Source: Streptomyces tateyamensis (GTDB taxonomy: Bacteria; Actinomycetota; Actinomycetes; Streptomycetales; Streptomycetaceae). Taken from it: a stretch of 57,618 nucleotides of DNA. The notes under the pieces were generated by a model. The model did not search any database, had not been told where the DNA came from, and worked only from the letters and a program-made list of their open reading frames with translations. The position numbers and the translations under genes are program-made. Below, one piece after another: positions 16,676 to 25,341 of the stretch (position 1 is the stretch's first letter; every line of letters begins with the position of its first letter). The stretch lies in NCBI RefSeq assembly GCF_003205575.1, contig NZ_PYBW01000080.1, forward strand, positions 1 to 57,618, written 5' to 3'.

Positions 16676-17239
16676 CTAGACGAGCCGGCGGACCACCCGG
16701 GCCGGGTTGCCCACCGCGAGCACCCCGGCCGGCAGGTCGCGCACCACCACCGAGCCCGCGCCCACCACGGTGTCGGCGCCGATCGTCACCCCGGGGCAGA
16801 CGATCACCCCGCCGCCCAGCCAGGCGTTGTCCCCGATCACCACCGGCAGCGCCCGCTCCCACCCGGCCCGGCGCCGCTGCGGGTCCAGCTCGTGGGCGGG
16901 CGTCAGCAGCTGGACGTTCGGCCCGATCTGCACGTCGGCCCCCAGGGTGATCGGCGCGGCGTCCAGGAAGACCGCGCCGAAGTTGACGAAGCTGCGCGCG
17001 CCGATCCGCACGTGGTAGCCGAAGTCGCACCGGAACGGCGCCCGGATCCGTACCTCCTCGCCCAGTTCGCCCAGCAGTTCGGCCAGGATCGCTTGCCGCT
17101 CGGCCGGTTCGGCGAGCTGGGCCGCGTCGTAGCGGGCGCAGAGCTCGATCCGTCGCCGGGTGTCGGCGGCCAGTTCCGGATCGTCCGGCCGGTACCACTG
17201 GCCCGCCAGCATCAGCTGCTTGTTGCTCAGTTCGGTCAT
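16676..17239 (-). CDS. Maltose/galactoside-type O-acetyltransferase
   Basis: A 187-residue left-handed beta-helix acetyltransferase. It has the N-terminal Maa helical domain (LMLAGQWYRPDDPEL), the conserved FRCDFGYHVRIGARSFVNFG and NVQLLTPAHELD, where the His is the catalytic base, and hexapeptide repeats (IGDNAWLGGGVIVCPGVTIG, then VVGAGSVVVRDLP). It transfers acetyl groups from CoA to a sugar hydroxyl. The start at MTELSNKQLM (17239) matches the family; upstream codons are Pro-rich filler. Confidence 0.9.
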   Translation of the reverse strand: MTELSNKQLMLAGQWYRPDDPELAADTRRRIELCARYDAAQLAEPAERQAILAELLGELGEEVRIRAPFRCDFGYHVRIGARSFVNFGAVFLDAAPITLGADVQIGPNVQLLTPAHELDPQRRRAGWERALPVVIGDNAWLGGGVIVCPGVTIGADTVVGAGSVVVRDLPAGVLAVGNPARVVRRLV

Positions 17240-17450
17240 GCCCGGATCCGTACCCCGCCGGGGCGGGGGTGAATGCGGTGCCCCAGGTGGCTGGGAACTT
17301 GCTGGGAGTTGCGCCAACACCGTCCTTGACGTGGGTGCCGTGCCGGACCGTTCGTCCGATTTTGTCGGTAACCGGCGGCCCCGGCCGGTTCAGCCCGCAC
17401 TCAGGCGGCGCCCAGGACTTCGCAAGAGGTGCGGGCGAACCTTGTGCGTC

Positions 17451-18935
17451 ATGAAGGTCCTCCACCGACGGCGCGGCGCCGTCCTCGTCAACTCAGTGCT
17501 CGGCGCGGCCCTGCTGGTCGGCGGTGTGCTGGCCTACACCACGGTGAACAGCACCAGCAGCGCGGCGGCCGGCAAGTCGGCCACCCGCACGGCGACCGTG
17601 ACCAAGGGGACCGTCCTGGCCACGGTGTCCGGATCCGGCACCCTCTCCTCGCCCACCGACGCGGGCCTGGACTTCGTCACCGGCGGCAGGCTGACCGCCG
17701 TCAAGGTGGCCGTCGGCGACACGGTCACCCAGGGCGAGGTGCTCGCCACCGTGGACACCACGGCCGCCCAGCAGCAGGTGGCCGCCGCGAACAGCGCGCT
17801 GAGCACCGCCCAGGCCGGCCTCACCGCCGCGCAGGCGAACCTGGCCAAGGCGCAGGCCGGCACCACCACGAGCAGCCAGGTCCCGGTCAACGGCAACGGC
17901 GTGGTGCAGTCCTCCTACACCAGCAACCGCCCCTCCGGCGGCGCCACCGCGCCGACCGCGCCGCCCGCGACGGCCGGCCCGGCCGCGGGCGGCGGCGGGA
18001 ACGGCGGCGGGAACGGCGGCGGCACCGGCAGCGTCCCGCAGCCGCAGTACACCACCGTCACCACCACCAAGGTGGACGACGCCCAGGTCGCCCAGGCCCA
18101 GCAGCAGGTCACCCAGGCCCGGCAGCAGGTCACCACCGCGCAGACCAACGTGACCAACGCCCAGGCCGCGCTGGCCGGCACCACGCTGACCGCGACCGTC
18201 TCCGGCACGGTGGCCTCGGTCGGCGGCAAGGTCGGCGACACCGTCTCGGGCACCGGGGCGAGCTCCGGTTCCGGCGGCAGCGGTTCCGGCACCAGTAGCA
18301 AGTCCGGCACCGGCTCCAGCTCCAGCAGCACCCCGTCCGGCTTCATCGTGGTCACCAACCCGACCGGGATGCAGGTCACCGCCTCCTTCTCCGAGCTGGA
18401 CTCGCTCAAGCTGAAGAAGGGCGAGGCGGCCACCGTCACGCTCAACGCGCAGTCCGACACCGTGCTCAACGCCTCGGTGCTCTCGGTCAGTTCGCTGCCC
18501 AGTTCGAGCAGCGGCAGCGGCAGCGGCGCGGTCCAGTACGGCGCGGTGCTGCAGATCAACGGCGACACCAGCAAGCTGCGCACCGGCCTGAGCGCCACCA
18601 TCTCGGTGGTCACCGGCGAGGCGGACAACGCCCTCTCGGTCCCGGCCGCGGCGCTGTCCGGCACCGGCACCAGCCGCACCGCCACCGTGGTCAAGCCGGA
18701 CGGCACCAGCTCCCGGGTCCCGGTCACCGTCGGCGTCCAGGGCGACTCCACCGTCCAGGTGGTCTCCGGCCTGAACGAGGGCGACAAGGTGGAGATCGTG
18801 CCGACCACCACCGGCGGCAGCAACGGCTTCCCGAGCGGCTCCTTCCCCGGCAGCTTCGGCGGTGGCGCCGGCGGCGGCCGCACGGGCGGCGGCACCGGGG
18901 CCAAGGTGTCCTCCGGCAGCCGGGGCGGCAACTGA
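17451..18935 (+). CDS. Efflux periplasmic-adaptor-like (HlyD/MFP) membrane fusion protein
   Basis: A 494-residue protein with an N-terminal TM anchor (VNSVLGAALLVGGVLAYTTV, residues 13-32). A biotinyl-lipoyl-like barrel half follows (VTGGRLTAVKVAVGDTVTQG), then a Gln/Ala coiled coil interrupted by a Gly/Asn/Pro-rich insertion at about residues 150-200, the second lipoyl half (TATVSGTVASVGGKVGDTVS), a Ser/Gly-rich stretch, the beta-barrel, and a Gly-rich tail. It would link the MacB-type transporter to the cell envelope in this outer-membrane-less organism. The ribosome site before ATG 17451 is weak. Overlaps the ATPase gene at ATG/TGA. Confidence 0.85.
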   Translation: MKVLHRRRGAVLVNSVLGAALLVGGVLAYTTVNSTSSAAAGKSATRTATVTKGTVLATVSGSGTLSSPTDAGLDFVTGGRLTAVKVAVGDTVTQGEVLATVDTTAAQQQVAAANSALSTAQAGLTAAQANLAKAQAGTTTSSQVPVNGNGVVQSSYTSNRPSGGATAPTAPPATAGPAAGGGGNGGGNGGGTGSVPQPQYTTVTTTKVDDAQVAQAQQQVTQARQQVTTAQTNVTNAQAALAGTTLTATVSGTVASVGGKVGDTVSGTGASSGSGGSGSGTSSKSGTGSSSSSTPSGFIVVTNPTGMQVTASFSELDSLKLKKGEAATVTLNAQSDTVLNASVLSVSSLPSSSSGSGSGAVQYGAVLQINGDTSKLRTGLSATISVVTGEADNALSVPAAALSGTGTSRTATVVKPDGTSSRVPVTVGVQGDSTVQVVSGLNEGDKVEIVPTTTGGSNGFPSGSFPGSFGGGAGGGRTGGGTGAKVSSGSRGGN

Positions 18936-19792
18936 TGGCCCGTCGGTCCCGCAAGCCGCAGCCGGCGGCCGCCGTCACCCCGGCCGGCCCGCCGCCGCCG
19001 GTGATCCGGGTCCGCGGCCTGACCAAGTCCTACGGCCACGGCGACGCCACCGTGCACGCGCTGCGCGGCCCGGAGGACCCGGTGGACGGCAGCCCGCTCG
19101 GCGTCGACCTGGACATCGAGCAGGGCGACTTCGTCGCGGTGATGGGCTCCTCCGGCTCCGGCAAGTCCACCCTGATGAACATCCTGGGCTGTCTGGACGT
19201 GCCCACCACGGGCCGCTACCTGCTGGACGGGACCGACGTCGGCCACCTGGACGAGCAGCAGCTCTCGCTGGTCCGCAACCGCAAGATCGGCTTCATCTTC
19301 CAGTCCTTCAACCTGGTGCCGCGCACCACCGCGATGGCCCAGGTGGAGCTGCCGCTGGCCTACGCCGGGGTGCGGGCCGCCGAGCGGCGGCGCCGGGCCG
19401 AGGCGGCGCTGGCCCTGGTGGGCCTGGCCGACCGGGCCGACCACAAGCCCAACGAGCTCTCCGGCGGCCAGCAGCAGCGCGTCGCGGTGGCCCGGGCCCT
19501 GGTCACCGCGCCGGCCATGCTGCTGGCCGACGAGCCCACCGGAAACCTGGACAGCCGTTCCACCGAAGAGGTGCTCGCGATCATCGACGGACTCAACGCG
19601 ACCGGACGAACGGTCGTGCTGATCACCCACGAAAACGAGGTGGCCTCGCACGCCAAGCGGGTGCTGCGGCTGGTGGACGGTCAGATCGTCTCCGATCTGC
19701 GGCAGGGCCCGGTCGACGGGCCGCCGCCGGTGCTGGCGGCCCGTCAGTCGGCCACCCGGCAGGCCGGGCAGCTGATCGGGGGTGCCCGGTGA
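18935..19792 (+). CDS. MacB/LolD-type ABC transporter ATPase
   Basis: A 285-residue ATPase with Walker A MGSSGSGKSTLMN (residues about 70-82), Q-loop FIFQSFNLVP, signature LSGGQQQRVAVARAL, Walker B MLLADEPTGNLD and the H-loop ITHE. A loop insertion (about residues 47-57, PEDPVDGSPLG) lengthens the N-terminal strand region relative to typical LolD. It shares its start with the adaptor stop and its stop overlaps the permease start, so stoichiometric co-translation is expected. Confidence 0.93.
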   Translation: MARRSRKPQPAAAVTPAGPPPPVIRVRGLTKSYGHGDATVHALRGPEDPVDGSPLGVDLDIEQGDFVAVMGSSGSGKSTLMNILGCLDVPTTGRYLLDGTDVGHLDEQQLSLVRNRKIGFIFQSFNLVPRTTAMAQVELPLAYAGVRAAERRRRAEAALALVGLADRADHKPNELSGGQQQRVAVARALVTAPAMLLADEPTGNLDSRSTEEVLAIIDGLNATGRTVVLITHENEVASHAKRVLRLVDGQIVSDLRQGPVDGPPPVLAARQSATRQAGQLIGGAR

Positions 19793-20997
19793 TCCTCTGG
19801 CAGATGATCAGATTCGCGCTCGCGGGACTGGCGGCCAACAAGGTGCGCTCCGGGCTGACCATGCTCGGCGTGTTGATCGGCGTGGCCTCGGTGATCCTGC
19901 TGCTGGCGGTCGGCAACGGCTCCTCGGCAGCGGTGAAGAACTCGATCACGGCGCTCGGCACCAACTCGCTCACCGTCTCCTCCGGGGCCGGCGGCGGCGC
20001 CCGCACCGCCTCCACCGTCAAGAAGCTGACCGTGGAGGACGCCCGGGCCCTGGCCGACCAGGCCAACGCCCCGGACGTGAAGTCGGTGGCCCCGGTGGTC
20101 ACCACCTCGGCCGCCGCGGTCTACGGCGACATCTCCTACACCCCGGGCCAGGTGATCGGCACCTACCCGGCGTACTTCGAGACCGCCAACCAGAAGATCG
20201 CCACCGGCGACTACTTCAGCAACGACGACGTGCTGAACTCGCGCAAGGTCGCGGTGATCGGTTCCACCACCGCCAAGCAGGTCTTCGACTCCGAGGACCC
20301 GATCGGCAAGAAGATCAGCCTCGGTGGCACCCCGTTCACCGTGGTCGGGGTGCTGGCCACCAAGGGCGCCACCGGCTTCAACGACCCGGACGACGTGGTG
20401 ATCGCCCCGCTGCCGACCGTGCAGAACGCCTTCACCGGCTTCGGCTCGGTCAGCCAGATCCTGGTCCAGGCGACCTCGGCGGACACCACCACAGCCGCCC
20501 AGTCCGAGATCACCCAGATCCTGATGGGCACCCACCAGCTCACCGACCCGAGCAAGCTGGACTTCCGGGTCAGCAACCAGACCTCGCTGCTGTCCGCGCG
20601 GGAGTCCACCAGTCAGACCTTCACCGTGCTGCTCGGGGCGGTTGCCGCGATCTCGCTGCTGGTCGGCGGGATCGGGATCACCAACATCATGCTGGTCACG
20701 GTGACCGAGCGGACCAGGGAGATCGGCATCCGCAAGGCGCTGGGCGCGCCCAAGGCGGTGATCCTGGGCCAGTTCCTCACCGAGTCCACCCTGCTCTCGG
20801 TGCTCGGCGCCGGCCTCGGGGTGGCGGTCGGGATCATCGGCTCGCACTTCAGCGTGGTCGGGATCAAGCCGGTGGTGATCCCCTCCTCGGTGTTCGGCGC
20901 CTTCGGGATCGCGGTCGCCATCGGCCTCTTCTTCGGCAGCTACCCGGCCAATCGGGCCGCCTCGCTGCGACCCATCGACGCCCTGCGGCACGAGTGA
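19789..20997 (+). CDS. MacB-type ABC transporter permease (FtsX domain)
   Basis: A 402-residue permease starting at a GTG overlapping the ATPase stop (GTGA). TM1 (LTMLGVLIGVASVILLLAVG) is followed by a large extracytoplasmic MacB core domain (residues about 45-265) and three C-terminal TM helices carrying the FtsX motif ISLLVGGIGITNIMLV and RTREIGIRKALGAP. Together with the adaptor and ATPase this forms a mechanotransmitter exporter, probably for a peptide or antimicrobial compound; substrate unknown. Confidence 0.92.
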   Translation: MILWQMIRFALAGLAANKVRSGLTMLGVLIGVASVILLLAVGNGSSAAVKNSITALGTNSLTVSSGAGGGARTASTVKKLTVEDARALADQANAPDVKSVAPVVTTSAAAVYGDISYTPGQVIGTYPAYFETANQKIATGDYFSNDDVLNSRKVAVIGSTTAKQVFDSEDPIGKKISLGGTPFTVVGVLATKGATGFNDPDDVVIAPLPTVQNAFTGFGSVSQILVQATSADTTTAAQSEITQILMGTHQLTDPSKLDFRVSNQTSLLSARESTSQTFTVLLGAVAAISLLVGGIGITNIMLVTVTERTREIGIRKALGAPKAVILGQFLTESTLLSVLGAGLGVAVGIIGSHFSVVGIKPVVIPSSVFGAFGIAVAIGLFFGSYPANRAASLRPIDALRHE

Positions 20998-21005
20998 GGA
21001 ATCCC

Positions 21006-21707
21006 ATGTCCAGTCAGAACAGCGACCTGGTGCGGGCCGACACGGTCCGGCTGCCCGCGGTGGCCCTGGAGCCGCAGTCGGCGCTCGACCCGCAGGCGGC
21101 CGCGCACATCGAGCTGCTGTCCACCGCGCCGGACGCCCGCGACATCAGCGCGGAGCTGGCCGCCCCGCCGCGGCGCAAGCTGCCCTGGCTCAGCCTGGCG
21201 CTGGCCGGCGGGGTGATCGCGGTGGCCGCCTTCACCGGCGGTGCCTGGTACCAGAAGAACAACGGCAACACCTCCGGCGGCTCCGGCCGGGCCGCGTTCA
21301 CGGCGGCAGCGGCGCAGCGGGCCGGCGGTCAGAACGGCGCGACCGGCGGCACTGCCGGTCGGCGCGGGTCCGGCGCGGGGGCGGGCGCCGGTGCCGGTGG
21401 CGGCCAGGGCGGTTTCACCCGCGGCACGGTCAAGCTGGTGGACGGCAGCACCGTCTACCTGACCGACGCCAACGGCAACATCGTCAAGGTGACCACCGGC
21501 GGCTCCACCAAGGTCTCGGTCACCCAGGACGGCAAGGTCGCCGACCTGCAGCCGGGCCAGAGCGTCACGGTGGTCGGCACCCCCGACGGCTCGGGCGGCT
21601 ACAGCGCCTCCCAGCTGGTCGAGGGCGGCAGCACCACCGGCTTCGGCGGCGGCTTCGGCGGCGGAGCCGGCGGCCCGGGCGGCGGCGGCCCGAAGAGCGG
21701 CGGCTGA
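21006..21707 (+). CDS. Membrane-anchored Gly-rich protein of the efflux operon
   Basis: A 233-residue protein. About 60 cytoplasmic residues precede a single TM helix (LPWLSLALAGGVIAVAAFTG, about residues 59-78), a Gly/Ala-rich linker, an OB-like DUF5666-type small beta domain (KLVDGSTVYLTDANGNIVKV to SVTVVGTPDGSGGY), and a Gly-rich tail. It starts 8 nt after the permease stop and is followed by a terminator, so it is the last gene of the operon. The role may be accessory to the adaptor; this is inferred from position only. Confidence 0.7.
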   Translation: MSSQNSDLVRADTVRLPAVALEPQSALDPQAAAHIELLSTAPDARDISAELAAPPRRKLPWLSLALAGGVIAVAAFTGGAWYQKNNGNTSGGSGRAAFTAAAAQRAGGQNGATGGTAGRRGSGAGAGAGAGGGQGGFTRGTVKLVDGSTVYLTDANGNIVKVTTGGSTKVSVTQDGKVADLQPGQSVTVVGTPDGSGGYSASQLVEGGSTTGFGGGFGGGAGGPGGGGPKSGG

Positions 21708-21718
21708 GGCGCGCCCGG

Positions 21719-21766
21719 GGAAGGTGGCTGCCCGTCAGATCACTGGCTGACGAGCGGTCACCTTCC
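21719..21766 (+). terminator. Two-tier hairpin terminator after the efflux operon
   Basis: Outer arms GGAAGGTG (21719-21726) and CACCTTCC (21759-21766) plus inner arms CGTCAG (21733-21738) and CTGACG (21747-21752) nest into one hairpin with an internal loop, 11 nt after the stop codon. Confidence 0.65.
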
Positions 21767-21878
21767 GCATTTCCAGACCTCGGGGCCTAGGCGGGCAAGT
21801 TGAACGTCCGACAGAATGGCCGTGGCACCGGTCCCGTTGTCACCGTGCCGTCTGACACGTCTTCCCGGGGGAACCACC

Positions 21879-22589
21879 TTGTCCACTGCCGCTACTCCGC
21901 CCGCCCCTGCCCGGAAGGGCCGGGCGGCCGCTCTCGGCTGGCTGATCAGCATCGCCTTCAACGTGGTGGCGCCGATCCTCATCTACAACCAGGCCCGCTC
22001 GCAGGGAGCCGGCGACTTCACCGCGATCCTGCTCTCGGGCCTGGGCCCGGTGCTGGACATCGCGATCTACCTGGCCTGGCACCGCCGGGTCGACGAGTTC
22101 GCCATCGTCTCGATGTTCTTCGTCGCCCTGACCGGCGTGGTCTCGCTGATCGGTCCGCACGACGCCCAGCTGCTGCTGGCCAAGGACTCCGCGATCACCG
22201 GCCTGTTCGGCGTGCTCTGCCTGGTGACGCTGCTCGCGCCGCGGCCGCTGATGTTCTACTTCGGCCGCAAGTTCGCCACCGACGGCACCCCCGAGCAGGC
22301 GGCCTGGTGGAACGGCCTGTGGCAGTTCGAGAGCTTCCGCACGGTCCAGCGCAACCTCACCATCGGCTGGGGCCTGGCCTACCTGGCCGAGGCGGCGCTG
22401 CGGATCGTGGTGGTCTACGGCACCTCGCGGGCCACCGCGGTCGCGGTGAACAACATCCTGCCGTACGTGGTCACCGCCGCCCTGGTCTTCTGGACCATCA
22501 GCTACGCCCGCCGGGCCCAGGCCAAGGGGGCGGCCCGGGCGGCCGCCGCTGCCGAGGCGGCCGCCGCCGCAGGGCAGGCCGTGGCCTGA
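21879..22589 (+). CDS. VC0807-type multi-pass membrane protein
   Basis: A 236-residue integral membrane protein with about six hydrophobic helices: LGWLISIAFNVVAPILIY, FTAILLSGLGPVLDIAIYLA, IVSMFFVALTGVVSLIG, and three more to residue 215, ending in an Ala-rich cytoplasmic tail. The pattern matches the VC0807 family (intracellular septation-protein-A-like fold) of unknown function. A TTG start at 21879 is preferred, with GGGGGA 7 nt upstream; the open frame continues to 21816 but without membrane character. Own terminator at 22601-22637. Confidence 0.75.
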   Translation: MSTAATPPAPARKGRAAALGWLISIAFNVVAPILIYNQARSQGAGDFTAILLSGLGPVLDIAIYLAWHRRVDEFAIVSMFFVALTGVVSLIGPHDAQLLLAKDSAITGLFGVLCLVTLLAPRPLMFYFGRKFATDGTPEQAAWWNGLWQFESFRTVQRNLTIGWGLAYLAEAALRIVVVYGTSRATAVAVNNILPYVVTAALVFWTISYARRAQAKGAARAAAAAEAAAAAGQAVA

Positions 22590-22600
22590 ACCGGCCCGGG

Positions 22601-22637
22601 CCGGACGGCCACCGCCTGCACCGCGGCGGCCGTCCGG
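22601..22637 (+). terminator. Terminator after VC0807-type gene
   Basis: CCGGACGGCC (22601-22610) pairs perfectly with GGCCGTCCGG (22628-22637) across a 17-nt loop, 12 nt after the stop. Confidence 0.65.
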
Positions 22638-22723
22638 CTCATGCATTTCTCACGGACTTCGCGTAACCTCCGAACCCATCATCCGATCGGACGACAAGCC
22701 CAGGACCGGGAGGCCCGCCCCTG

Positions 22724-23551
22724 ATGTCAGGGATCGCACCCGTCACCTCCGCTCCCGCCGCCCCGGGCGCCACCCGCGCCGGCGGCGAGGCGTTCCTGCT
22801 GGTGGTCGACGACGAACCGAATATCCGCGAACTGCTCTCCGCCTCGCTGCGCTTCTCCGGCTTCCGGGTGGAGTCGGCCGGCACCGGCGAGGAGGCGCTG
22901 GCCGCGATCGCCGTCGAGCGCCCGGACCTGGTGGTGCTCGACGTGATGCTGCCCGACCTGGACGGCTTCACCGTGGTGGAGCGGCTGCGCGAGCAGACCC
23001 GCCGCCAGCAGATCGCCAACCCGGCCGGCCTGGCCGCCCGGCCGGGCCGCCCGCGTCCCGGCGACCACCTGCCGGTGCTCTTCCTGACCGCCAAGGACGG
23101 CACCGAGGACAAGGTGCACGGCCTGGCGGCCGGTGCCGACGACTACGTGACCAAGCCGTTCAGCCTGGAGGAGCTGATCGCCCGGATCCGGGCGATCCTG
23201 CGCCGGGCCGGCGGACCGGCCGAGGACGGCCGGCTCACCGTGGCCGACCTCACCCTGGACCCGCTGGCGCACGAGGTGACCAGGGACGGCAAGCCGGTCT
23301 CGCTCTCGCCCACCGAGTTCAAACTGCTGCACTACCTGATGGCCAACGTCGGCCGGGTGGTCTCCAAGGCGCAGATCCTGGACCACGTCTGGGCCTACGA
23401 CTTCGGCGGCGACCTGAGCATCGTCGAGTCGTACATCTCGTACCTGCGCCGCAAGCTGGACTCCGGCCCGGACCACGGCCCCAAGCTGATCCACACGGTG
23501 CGCGGCATCGGCTACGCGCTGCGCCGCCCGCCGCAGCAGTCGCAGGACTGA
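22724..23551 (+). CDS. OmpR-family response regulator
   Basis: A 275-residue protein. The receiver domain (about 25-160) has acidic pocket VVDDEPN, phospho-acceptor Asp in VVLDVMLPDLDG, and the FLTAKDGTEDKVHGLAAGAD and YVTKPF switch residues. An insertion of about 25 residues (RRQQIANPAGLAARPG region) separates alpha3 from beta4. The C-terminal winged helix (SLSPTEFKLLHYLMANVGRV to VRGIGYALR) is intact. It sits 1 nt before its cognate kinase gene. The target regulon is unknown, but the pair is just upstream of cydABDC. Confidence 0.93.
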   Translation: MSGIAPVTSAPAAPGATRAGGEAFLLVVDDEPNIRELLSASLRFSGFRVESAGTGEEALAAIAVERPDLVVLDVMLPDLDGFTVVERLREQTRRQQIANPAGLAARPGRPRPGDHLPVLFLTAKDGTEDKVHGLAAGADDYVTKPFSLEELIARIRAILRRAGGPAEDGRLTVADLTLDPLAHEVTRDGKPVSLSPTEFKLLHYLMANVGRVVSKAQILDHVWAYDFGGDLSIVESYISYLRRKLDSGPDHGPKLIHTVRGIGYALRRPPQQSQD

Positions 23552-23552
23552 G

Positions 23553-25079
23553 GTGGGCGTGCCGCTGCGCCGGCTGCGGGGCTTCACCGGCCGGCTCTCG
23601 CTGCGGTCCCGGTTGCTGGCGCTCTCCCTGGTGCTGGTCTTCACCGGCCTCGGGGTCAGCGACGTGGTGGTGCTGGGCACCGTGCGCTCGCAGCTGACCG
23701 GCCGGATCGACCAGCAGTTGCAGCGCCTGGGCAGCCAGGCCTCCTACCGCAGCGGCCAGCGCGGCCTGAACGGCAGCGTGTCGCCGTTCGCGGTGGACCC
23801 GTCCAGCAGCGGACTGGCCGTCAAGCGCGGCAACCCGTACCTGCCCAGCCAGTACGAGGTGCGGATGCTCGACGCCGACGGCAAGGTGCAGCGGGTGCTG
23901 CGCCAGCCGATGGCGGCCACCGACCCCGAGCCGGTCCTGGCGGACCTGACCCCCAAGCTGCTCGCCACCCACCTGGGCCGCCCCTTCGACGTGCCCGGCC
24001 AGCGCGGCGGCCCCTGGCGGGTACTGGTCGAGCCGGTCACCCGCAACCCCGCGGCCACCGGCACCAGCCCGACCTCCTACGTCCTGGTCGGCGTCTCGCT
24101 GGACGAGGTGGACTCCACCGTGCAGAAGCTGCGGGTCGCCTTCCTGGTGATCGGCGGCGCGGTGCTGGTGCTCGCGGTGGGCCTGGGCGCGCTCGCGGTG
24201 CGGGCCGGGCTGCTGCCGCTGCGCCGGATCGAGCGCGGCACCGAGCTGATCGCGGCCGGCGAGCTCTCCTACCGGATGCCCGAGTTGCCGGGCGGCACCG
24301 AGGTGGGCCGGCTCTCGCTGGCGCTGAACGGGATGCTGGACCAGATCGAGGCCGCCTTCGCGGCCCGGGCCGCCTCCGAGGCCCGGATGCGCCGCTTCGT
24401 CGCGGACGCCTCGCACGAGCTGCGCACCCCACTGGCCGGGATCCGCGGCTTCGCCGAGCTCTACCGGATGGGCGCGCTGGGCTCGCAGGCCGAGGTGAAG
24501 CGCACCATGGACCGGATCGAGGCCGAGGCGGTCCGGATGGGCGGCCTGGTCGAGGACCTGCTGACGCTGGCCCGGCTGGACGAGGAGCGCCCGCTGGACC
24601 TGGCCCCGATGGACCTGCGCACGCTGGCCGCCGACGCGCTGCACGACCTGACCGCGCTGGACCCGAGCCGGCCGGTGGCGCTGACCGGACCCGGCGGGCT
24701 GGGTGCGCCGGGGGCGGCGGCGGTGCTGGGGGACGAGGCGCGGCTGCGCCAGGTGGTCACCAACCTGGTGGGCAACGCGGTCAAGTACACGCCGCCGGGC
24801 ACCGCGGTGCGGATCGGGGTGGGCGCGGTGGCGGACGGCTGCGTGCTGGAAGTGGCCGACTCCGGACCCGGGCTGACGCAGGATCAGGCGGACCGGGTGT
24901 TCGAGCGGTTCTACCGGGTGGACGTCTCGCGCAGCCGGCAGGAGGGTGGCGGCGCCGGGCTCGGCCTGGCCATCGCCTCCGGGTTCGCCCGGGCCCACGG
25001 CGGCACCCTGACCCTGCGCACCGCCCCGGGCGAGGGCGCCGTCTTCCAGGTGCTGCTGCCGCGCGCGGCCGCGGACTGA
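23553..25079 (+). CDS. HAMP sensor histidine kinase
   Basis: A 508-residue kinase. TM1 is at about residues 22-46 (LLALSLVLVFTGLG region), an extracytoplasmic sensor of about 145 residues follows, and TM2 at about 190-220 (FLVIGGAVLVLAVGLGALAV). HAMP is followed by the HisKA box FVADASHELRTPLAG with the phospho-His and an HATPase domain (VVTNLVGNAVKYTPPG N-box, DSGPGL G1, GGAGLGLAIASG G2). The GTG at 23553 or the GTG two codons later starts it immediately after the regulator stop. Signal unknown. Confidence 0.93.
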   Translation: MGVPLRRLRGFTGRLSLRSRLLALSLVLVFTGLGVSDVVVLGTVRSQLTGRIDQQLQRLGSQASYRSGQRGLNGSVSPFAVDPSSSGLAVKRGNPYLPSQYEVRMLDADGKVQRVLRQPMAATDPEPVLADLTPKLLATHLGRPFDVPGQRGGPWRVLVEPVTRNPAATGTSPTSYVLVGVSLDEVDSTVQKLRVAFLVIGGAVLVLAVGLGALAVRAGLLPLRRIERGTELIAAGELSYRMPELPGGTEVGRLSLALNGMLDQIEAAFAARAASEARMRRFVADASHELRTPLAGIRGFAELYRMGALGSQAEVKRTMDRIEAEAVRMGGLVEDLLTLARLDEERPLDLAPMDLRTLAADALHDLTALDPSRPVALTGPGGLGAPGAAAVLGDEARLRQVVTNLVGNAVKYTPPGTAVRIGVGAVADGCVLEVADSGPGLTQDQADRVFERFYRVDVSRSRQEGGGAGLGLAIASGFARAHGGTLTLRTAPGEGAVFQVLLPRAAAD

Positions 25080-25190
25080 GTTCGCCGCCGGGCCCGGTCG
25101 ACCCCCGTCCGGGTGGTGCGCAGCCGGTGTAAGGCAGGACACACACCCCCGCCGGATTCACCAGAAAATCCGTAGGTCATACTGTCATCA

Positions 25191-25220
25191 AGCTTGTGAA
25201 CGTGTTCACGTTCACAAGCT
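25191..25220. promoter_or_regulatory. Rex-type operator, 30-bp palindrome upstream of cydA
   Basis: Perfect 14-bp arms (AGCTTGTGAACGTG at 25191-25204, complement at 25207-25220) flank a TT centre. The TTGTGAAC and GTTCACAA halves match the actinobacterial Rex consensus (TTGTGAAN6TTCACAA), and the arrangement makes two overlapping Rex half-site pairs. TTGACA (25229-25234) just downstream may be the -35; no convincing -10 was seen. Rex represses cyd genes at low NADH/NAD+ in S. coelicolor; that it acts here is inferred. Confidence 0.8.
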
Positions 25221-25341
25221 CGCAAGCTTTGACATGGATTGGTGTGCTTGACGGCAAAGCGCACTTTTGTCGGCTTGCTGAGGCAGGATTCTGGGTGAAA
25301 CCAGGTCAGATCGGACAGTTCTCGGCAAGGAAGAGGCCGAA

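Noticed and set aside
14382..17465. 1027-codon leftward open frame across paaN and neighbours
   Set aside because: It is the high-GC shadow of paaN and acetyltransferase genes, with composition dominated by Gly, Arg, Val, Gln and His and no recognisable domain.
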